In this document: piece by piece, positions 58,054 through 64,000 of the stretch
How positions within the stretch are numbered: position 1 is the first letter of the stretch
Layout: the number at the start of each line of letters is the position of its first letter
Source of the DNA: Ipomoea triloba
Taxonomy: Eukaryota; Streptophyta; Magnoliopsida; Solanales; Convolvulaceae
Direction: 5' to 3'
Length of the DNA stretch: 64,000 nt
NCBI RefSeq assembly: GCF_003576645.1
Contig: NC_044930.1
Span: 19,690,449-19,754,448, forward strand
The notes under the pieces: generated by a model
What the model was told of the DNA's origin: nothing
The model's input: only the letters and a program-made list of their open reading frames with translations
Database searches by the model: none
Translations under genes and position numbers: made by a program

Positions 58054-58289
58054 GGGAGGTGGCTTCTGCTTTAAGCGCTCACATTTTTTCGCCTTATCAG
58101 ATCGGTTACGTCTGACCCCGGAGACCTGCAACAAGCATTTTCAATTCCGTATTGTCAAACGCAAAACACACTTCCGCTAAGCTTTTTGCTCGCTCCACTC
58201 TCCTTTTTGTAACTCCCCAATCCTCCATCTTGGCCCTCAGTCTGGTCGAGTTTCTAAACCGACCTCCCTACCTTCCTAGGATAGAAAAA

Positions 58290-58646
58290 ATGTCAGGCTC
58301 GGATAGCCAAAATGTATCAGGTCGGGACTACGACGCTGGTGCCGAAACCGAGGCCGACTTATCGGGGTGGTCCTCCGAGAGCTCCGTCTTTCGCCAAATC
58401 GAGGATGTCAAACACGTATCAGAAGCTTCTGCGGGAGGGGAAACTCGGCTGCAGATAGCTTGGCCATCCACAGAAGAGGTTAACACATTTGGTCGAGGCA
58501 AATCGCCTCGAGTGGTCCTCGCGGCGAGGTTCCCCGACCTGGACGCATCGGCCATTGCCGACCTTGCCTCCAAACTTAATCACCCTCCCAAGGTATATGG
58601 ATATTCCGGCCTTGAAAGTACGGAGCTAATCTTTTTGCCGCCGTGA
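58290..58646 (+). pseudogene. Truncated antisense ORF of the Tat-type element
   Basis: The frame is open from 58152 but its first ATG is at 58290 (MSGSDSQNVSGRDYDAGAET). It reads through SGWSSESSVFRQIEDVKHVS and VVLAARFPDLDASAIADLAS to about 58590, then runs into the complement of the RNase H region (VYGYSGLEST...) and stops. Tat-lineage elements (Grande, Retand and relatives) commonly carry an antisense gene between integrase and the 3' LTR whose product resembles the 'putative gypsy-type transposon' family. Position, orientation and the Ser/Asp-rich start fit this. The deletion that removed integrase also removed its C-terminal part. An identical frame appears at 55662-56018. Confidence 0.65.
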
Positions 58647-59668
58647 CCAAGGCAAACACCACCTTCTCGAGCCGAGTGTACCGAGTCTCCGGTCCCTATA
58701 ATGCGTGGCTGACATAATAGACGGGCATTTGCACTCTCTCACCATCAACTCGGCAAAGAACCGCGCTGACAGCCCGATCTGATACTGCTAAGTACACATC
58801 AAGGTCTTCTCCCGGCTCAGGTTTAGACAAGACAATTAGGGATGCTAAATATTCCTTGAGGTCTTCAAAGGCGGCTCGACTTTCTTCATCCCACGTGAAA
58901 CCAGTAGACTTTTTAAGGATCTTGAAAAATGGATGAGCTCGATCAGCTAGCTTTGAAAGGAAACGGCTAAGTGCCGCCAATCGGCCTATGAGTTGTTGCA
59001 CCTCCCTTATGCTGGTCGGGGGCCGCATATCTAGGATCGCTTTTATCTTAGTTGGGTTTGGTTCTATGCCTCTTTTGGTCATCTTGTACCTGAGAAATTT
59101 TCCCGTTTGAACGGCGAATGTGCACTTCTTTGGGTTCAATCGCAGGCGATGACTCCTCATAATCTCAAAACAGTCCCGGAGATGACCGGCATGGTCAGAT
59201 TGGCTGACACTTTTTACCAACATGTCGTCGATGTAGGCCCCCCATCGACTTCCCCAAGAGTTCTCTGAACACGGCATTGATCATCCTCTAATAAGTATCC
59301 CCTGCGTTCTTCAACCCGAACGACATTACACGATAACAATACAACCCGTTGGGGGTGACGAAGGCGGTTTTTTCCTCATCATGCTCGGACATCATTATTT
59401 GGTGGTATCCCTTGAATGCTTCCATGAAACTCATCAACTCTGCTCCAGCGGTCTCATCCACCATCTGGTGTATACTCGGGAGCGGGTAAGGGTCTAAAGG
59501 GCATGCACGGTTCAGGTCGGTGTAGTAAATGCATATGCGCCAGGCCAGTGGCTTGGGCACCAAGACCACATTCGCGACCCACTCCGGATATACGACCTGT
59601 CGTATGTGCCCGGCCTTCAATAAGGCTTTGACTTCCGCCTTCACAAATTCCCGCCTGTCAGAGGACAT
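58590..59668 (-). pseudogene. Reverse transcriptase and partial RNase H of the Tat-type element
   Basis: RT starts SSDRREFVKAEVKALLKAGH and has YPEWVANVVLVPKP, then SFMEAFKGYHQI, where the first catalytic Asp is replaced by Glu. FVTPNGLYCYRVMSFGLKNA follows, then a stop and frameshift near 59288, then YIDDMLVKS with the catalytic DD. The connection domain (PTKIKAILDMRPPTSIREVQ) leads into RNase H (LDVYLAVSDRAVSAVL, YYVSHAL, stop, GPETRYTRLEKVVFALV). Homology ends near 58595, where the antisense ORF begins. The same sequence is seen at 55960-56983 through the assembly repeat. Confidence 0.85.
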
Positions 59669-59716
59669 GTGTCTTTGCTTTTGTTTTACCGGTTTGAAGG
59701 TTGGAATAGTAGATAA

Positions 59717-60394
59717 CTAATGGCAAATCACAGTCCTATCAATCCTCGGCATATCCTCAGGTCCCCAAGCGAAAATATCAGCATACTTGCGCAGCACCGC
59801 TAGAATCGAGTTCTTGAGGTAGGGACAAAGAGCCGCTCCGATCTTAACACATTTCTCTGGGCAAAACTCTATCAATGAGATTTCTTCAATGGCTTCCGAA
59901 GGTTCCGGTTGCTCTTTCTTTTCTTCATCCTTCATCCGAGCTATAGTGTTAACTCAGGACGTACTCGTTGTCTACTTTTGAACTGCCCGAACATAACACA
60001 TTCTGGCAGATCGCGGGTCTCCTCGGAGTACCCCCACACCTTCTGGGGTTGGAAATTTCATACACAAATGCGGCATGGAAATGATAGCCCCCAGCTGGGC
60101 AATCCCAGGTAGGCCCAAAATCGCATTGTGGACACATGTTAGATTTACCACTATGAACTCCATTTCGAGCCTCAAGATCTTTGGGTAAGTTCCGACTTCG
60201 ACGGGGAGGGTTATAACGCCCTCCAGATGAATCATGTCGCCTGTAAAACCTGACAGGGGGGTTCGGACTGGCCTTAACGTTGGATCCTCCAATTTCAGCT
60301 TGCGGAAAGCTTCCAAGTATAAAATGTTAACACTGCTTCCTGTATCAACCATGACACTCCAGACCTCAGCTCCGCATATATTGATAGTGACCAC
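59717..60394 (-). pseudogene. Aspartic protease and linker of the Tat-type element
   Basis: The protease would cut the Gag-Pol polyprotein. The frame 59972-60394 has VMVDTGSSVNILY (active-site DTGSS), TPLSGFTGDMIHLEG and NAILGLPGIAQLGAIIS, the standard order, and ends in a TAA. The next frame (59717-59935) carries the linker ahead of RT (VLRKYADIFAWGPEDMP, typical FAW motif). A further frame at 60410-60652 is the basic stretch between gag and protease. Confidence 0.8.
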
Positions 60395-60639
60395 TAAAGC
60401 TTTAGCCGATCAGTCACCTCCTTGTGGCAAATCATGGTCGGTGAATGTGATGGGTTCTTCTTTCATCCTTTTGCCAAGCCGTCCTTGCGGCGGGGGTTCC
60501 TGATCTGGGTCGGGTTCTTTTCCTTTGCCATCTTTATTTGATTTCTTGAATAGCTTCTTCCATGATCGGTGATTCTTCTTTTTCTTTTCAGCAAATTGGA
60601 GCACCTCTCCCGACCTGAGAATGTGCTCTATCAAACCCT

Positions 60640-62145
60640 TCAAACATGGCATTCCTCAGTGTCATGCCCTTGATTCCGGTGATAAGCACAATATTTGTCC
60701 TTATCTAGGCCGTCTCTCGCCGGGGCAGGCAGCTGAATCATGTGACACGCCTGCGCGTACTCTAACACCTCGGCCACAGGTCGGGTCAAGGGTGTGTAGA
60801 TGGGATTTCCGTCTCGATCTTTTCGCCGCTGCTCGGGAAATCTTTTTTGATCTCTACGGCCCTGCCCCGACTCCTGCAATGGCTTGGCGTTATTTGCCTC
60901 CATAGCCGTGTCATGGTCACTCATCCGCTTAACGGCCCTATCATACGTATCAGGAGTTCGTACGATGAGGTCTTGGTATAGCAATCCAGCTCGAAGGGAG
61001 GCTAACAATAGGTTGATTGCAGTTCGATCATCCAGGGGTTCGATCTCTGCCATCGCACCTTTCCATCTTTCTATGAAGGCCGATAAGGGTTATCCTTCTC
61101 TCTGTTTGGAAAATTCCAGCTACGTGAAAGGCTTCCTCGCGGTTTTGGACATAGCGAACCAGGTCATGAACTTCCTTGCCAGATCGGGAAATCCTGCAAT
61201 GGAGCTTGGTTCTAATGTTTTAAACCACTCGGCAGCTCTTCCCGTGAGGGTTGAATAGAAGGCTTGTCACATCACGACATCTGACACCCCCATCATTAGC
61301 ATATTCCCATAGTAAAAATTTACATGGTCCTCAGGGTCCGTTCGGCCACTGTATTCTTTGTTACCGAGCACCCGAAGGTCGATGGGATAAGGGTAATCCA
61401 TGATTTCCTACTTAAAGGGCGTCCTAAGTAGGTTGCTTTCTATTTCGGTCGGGCGTGTTTCCCCTTGCTCGCGCTTCCAACGATTAAATTCCGCCCTGAC
61501 CTAGTCTAGTATCCCTCGAGCGATTCCTGGCTGAGAACCGTGATGATCTCTCAGACGCCTCACTCGGGATGAACTAGCCTCGCTGGAATCAGCCTCTAGA
61601 CTGGCAGCCAAAATACTCATAAAATGTCGAGCTTCCTCCATTCGCGCAGCTCGGTGTCTCACCGGGGGATCTATTTGATCAAACACACTTATTCGCGGCG
61701 GATCGGCTGCCACCAAGATTTGGGGTCGCTCGAATACACTTAGCCGGGACAAAGCTGGTCGTCGGACAGGCTTTGATCCAAGCGACTGCAAGCCGTTGAT
61801 CTCCTTTCCGACGCTACTCGACGTAATCCCGGGGCCACTGTTGCGGCCACTTCCATCGTACTAGGCTCAGGGGGCACTAGCACCGGGATCTGAACCGGCG
61901 GATAAGGGATATGGCTGAGCATAAAATCTAGGCGAGTTCGGCCACCACGACATTCCCGGATCCATTGGGTACATCGGATATTGGTAAGGGATCTGCCCAC
62001 CTGGCACTTGAAAAGGGTTGTCCTGTTGAATGATATTAATCGGATACGGTGGTGGGACTCCGGTCATGTTATTGGGCTCTAAACGAGAGCTCAAACAAGA
62101 GCGCAAGTCTTGACTCTCAGCTTCCTGTTCGTTCAAATAATCCAT
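60640..62145 (-). pseudogene. gag of the Tat-type element (broken)
   Basis: Gag would form the virus-like particle core. The likely ATG is at 62145 (MDYLNEQEAESQDLRSCL). A proline- and tyrosine-rich region follows, then a frameshift near 61860, then ARHFMSILAASLEADSS, RAAEWFKTLEPSSIAGF and PLSAFIERWKGAMAEI, the conserved capsid pattern. A CCHC-like knuckle CAYHRNQGHDTEEC lies near 60660. Stops occur near 61410, 61265, 61120 and 61090. The pieces together cover the expected length. Confidence 0.8.
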
Positions 62146-62220
62146 GTATGGATACGTGTGAAGACCGGCGAAGGGTGTATCCGGCTTTCCTGTTGCGATC
62201 CCCACAGACGGCGCCAAAAA

Positions 62221-62735
62221 TGATACTGTAAAATATGGAGGCAGGAGTACACAATAAATAGAACGTGTATTATTAAGGTGCAAACACGAGTTGGAATCAG
62301 GCTTTGATCGGGCAATCGGTAGTGGGCTAACTACGCACCAGAATAACAAGACTGATCCAATTTCCCGCCCTCCAAAATCTCTTCTCTCTTCCATTAATGC
62401 GGCTTTTATAGGCGTAGAGGGGAAAAGTTCCGTCCCTCTGGCATGGCAGACGCGTGTTGCCCATGCACTGGACCTACCCTCGAATGGCACTATCATCATA
62501 CACGTGGTGACCTGGATTTGACCCTAACTGTTGGTGATGTGATCGGGAGTTCGGACAATAAAAGAGGACTCCGACCCTGACCCGGACTCAAAAGGTAACG
62601 ACTAGGGTTGGCTTTTTACTGTCGATCACCCGACCTTACATTCCCGGGTCGGATTTCAAAGACTACCCGGGCCTCGAAAGAAACTCATACGGATCAAACG
62701 CCACCGTCCCTATACCGGGAGGATATTTCCTATCA
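62221..62735 (-). repeat. 5' LTR of the Tat-type element
   Basis: This 515-base LTR is followed on the minus strand by TTTTTGGCGCCGTCTG. In this position it would drive transcription of gag-pol. It lacks the short segment that the other LTR carries and differs by substitutions. Confidence 0.87.
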
Positions 62736-62740
62736 GCTGG

Positions 62741-63081
62741 GTTTTATTTATTTTTAGGTCAATGTGGGTCGCCGACTGTTATGATGGTTTAAGACTTTGA
62801 GGCTTATTTTTTAAATAGTTAAATATAAAATATTTAGTATTCTAGATTTTTAGTATTTGTATTCCAGTGGGCAGTGGAGTTCTGGGCTTTTGGCAGTAAA
62901 CTAGGCAGTGAATGTCTAAAATATTTAGTATCAAAATATTAAATTAAGTTGTTATTAATAATGCATATATTATTATTTATATTTTATATACACTTATAAT
63001 TAAAATCTTAATTCACTTGATTGTTGATTGTTCATTGTTGAATACTTTATGATTTTTAGGTGAAAATTATCATTTATCATA
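62741..63081. other. AT-rich spacer before the hAT gene
   Basis: No gene or boundary is visible. A short direct repeat of TAAAATATTTAGTAT occurs at about 62825 and 62917. It may belong to the 5' flank of the hAT element that follows. Confidence 0.45.
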
Positions 63082-64000
63082 ATGCCTAATCCAAGAAATC
63101 AAGATCTGGGATGAGATCATGGTACAACAATTTTGGATAAGAGCACAACGCATGTGCGTTGTAAGTATTGTGAAAAAATAACGATGGGTGGTATTTATCG
63201 GCATAAATTGCATCTTGTGTGAGGAAATAGAAATGTTATGGCATGCACAAAATGTCCCCAAATTGTTAGAGTTGCAATGAGGGAATTCATGCAAAATAAG
63301 AAGTAAAAAAAAAGGAAGAAATGTCTTCAACGGGTGTTCCTCCTAACTTCAATTGATTTCCTAAAAGAAAATCAAGCAATGAGAGGTAGTATGGGATCTT
63401 CTAGCAAATCAACTAAAGGTCCCATGGATTTGTATTTTAATACAAACGAGCACCAAATATTGAAAATGTCAAAAGGCGATGATAGTGTAACATTGGATGC
63501 ATGCAAGGAGTTGAGGGAAAGAGCTATGGTGCAATTTTTACGGTGGATGTATGAGGCCGGACTTCCATTTAATTGTGTTCAATACACCAAAAGCTTACAA
63601 GGCTTTATTGAGTGTATTGCACAACATGGCCCGAGAATGAAGCCACCTTCCTATCATGAAGTTAGAGTGTCATATCTTAAGAAGGAGGTTGAGCATGTTA
63701 AGGAGTTGTTCAAGCCACATGAGGAGATGTGCAATATATATGGTTGTTCTTTGATGATGGACAAGTGGACATATAGGAAAGGTCATGCATTTATTAATAT
63801 CCTAGTTAATTGTTCACTTGGATCGTATTTCCTTGAGTATGTAGATGTTAGCAAGGACACAATGGATGCTAACAAAATACTAGAGTTGTTTGAAACTTTT
63901 GTCAATCAAGTGGGGTATGATATAGTTGTGCAAGTCATATCAGACAATACTTTAGAGAATGTGAGAGCTGATATATTTAAAATATTTATTCTTTAATCCT
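63082..64000 (+). pseudogene. hAT transposase-like gene (BED finger, DUF659), broken and cut by the window end
   Basis: One reading phase runs from the ATG at 63082 to a TAA at 63994. A BED-type zinc finger comes first: HVRCKYCEKITMGGIYRHKLHL, then CTKC. The DUF659-like region follows: LPFNCVQYTKSLQGFIE, YGCSLMMDKWTYRKGHAFIN, ILVNCSLGSYFLEYVDVS, VVQVISDN. Internal stops lie at 63112 (TGA where Trp is usual), 63220 (TGA) and 63304 (TAA). The last ~23 codons drift from the usual DNAS(N)Y pattern and end early. The hAT dimerisation domain would lie beyond the window. It looks like a decayed hAT transposase rather than a domesticated gene. Confidence 0.8.

Larger units (their letters stand above)
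54636..62735 (-). mobile_element. Tat-type Ty3-gypsy retrotransposon, deleted, TSD GCTGG
   Basis: GCTGG lies at 54631-54635 (again at 57259-57263) and at 62736-62740. The LTRs start TGATACTGTAAAATATGG and end ATTTCCTATCA in plus orientation. Genes run on the minus strand in the order gag, protease, RT, RNase H. TTTTTGGCGCCGTCTGTGGG, the usual start of the gypsy internal region, follows the 5' LTR directly. Integrase is missing. An antisense ORF lies between the RNase H fragment and the 3' LTR, a Tat-lineage trait. The apparent length of 8100 includes the 2628-base assembly repeat; the true length is near 5.5 kb. Stops, frameshifts and LTR differences mark it as old and inactive. Confidence 0.87.

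Overview
The window is nuclear DNA of a flowering plant, probably a eudicot. It is AT-rich and repeat-dense. The evidence is a plant-type cohesin cofactor gene with introns (PDS5 homolog C type), a FAR1-type Mutator transposase, PIF/Harbinger, hAT, Stowaway, Helitron and SINE insertions, Athila/Tat-type Ty3-gypsy remnants, and an inserted piece of plant mitochondrial DNA carrying nad7 exon 1 with its RNA-editing sites still unedited. The species cannot be named from the sequence.

Layout. 1-4.5 kb is an AT-rich tandem array with a roughly 410-bp higher-order period, cut by a PIF-type MITE; a 1.7-kb block of it appears twice around a single N. 4.66-8.83 kb is a complete, apparently young Mutator-like element with long terminal inverted repeats, a 9-bp target duplication and an intact transposase frame. 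8.8-19.4 kb is gene-free and packed with small elements: a PIF MITE, a 618-bp long inverted repeat, Helitron ends, two hAT/MULE-type MITEs, two inverted-repeat elements with internal short repeats, and a Stowaway. 19.65-23.38 kb is a decayed PIF/Harbinger element with a Myb/SANT-like ORF and a truncated transposase. 23.85-32.47 kb is the only host gene, a 15-exon PDS5C-like gene on the minus strand, whose exons I could join in frame throughout. 32.5-40.1 kb is again intergenic: a Tourist-like MITE, a tRNA-derived SINE with an 18-bp target duplication, more Helitron and MITE copies and a gag remnant. 40.5-49.3 kb is a four-level nest: two inverted copies of one repeat, the left one split by a solo LTR, which holds a second LTR-type element, which holds the mitochondrial insertion. 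49.4-54.6 kb is Tat- and Athila-type retrotransposon debris. 54.6-62.7 kb is a Tat-type Ty3-gypsy element on the minus strand with both LTRs, a 5-bp target duplication, degenerate gag-protease-RT, no integrase, and a truncated antisense ORF with its own TATA box. The window ends in a broken hAT transposase gene.

Two exact duplications (1-1715 = 1725-3439 and 54357-56983 = 56985-59611) meet at a single N. They are best read as unmerged contig overlaps, so elements there are counted twice. No multi-gene system is visible. The notable biology lies in the mobile elements: an intact Mutator element with hairpin-capped ends, three inverted-repeat elements that enclose their own minisatellites, and an antisense gene with its own promoter inside a retrotransposon.
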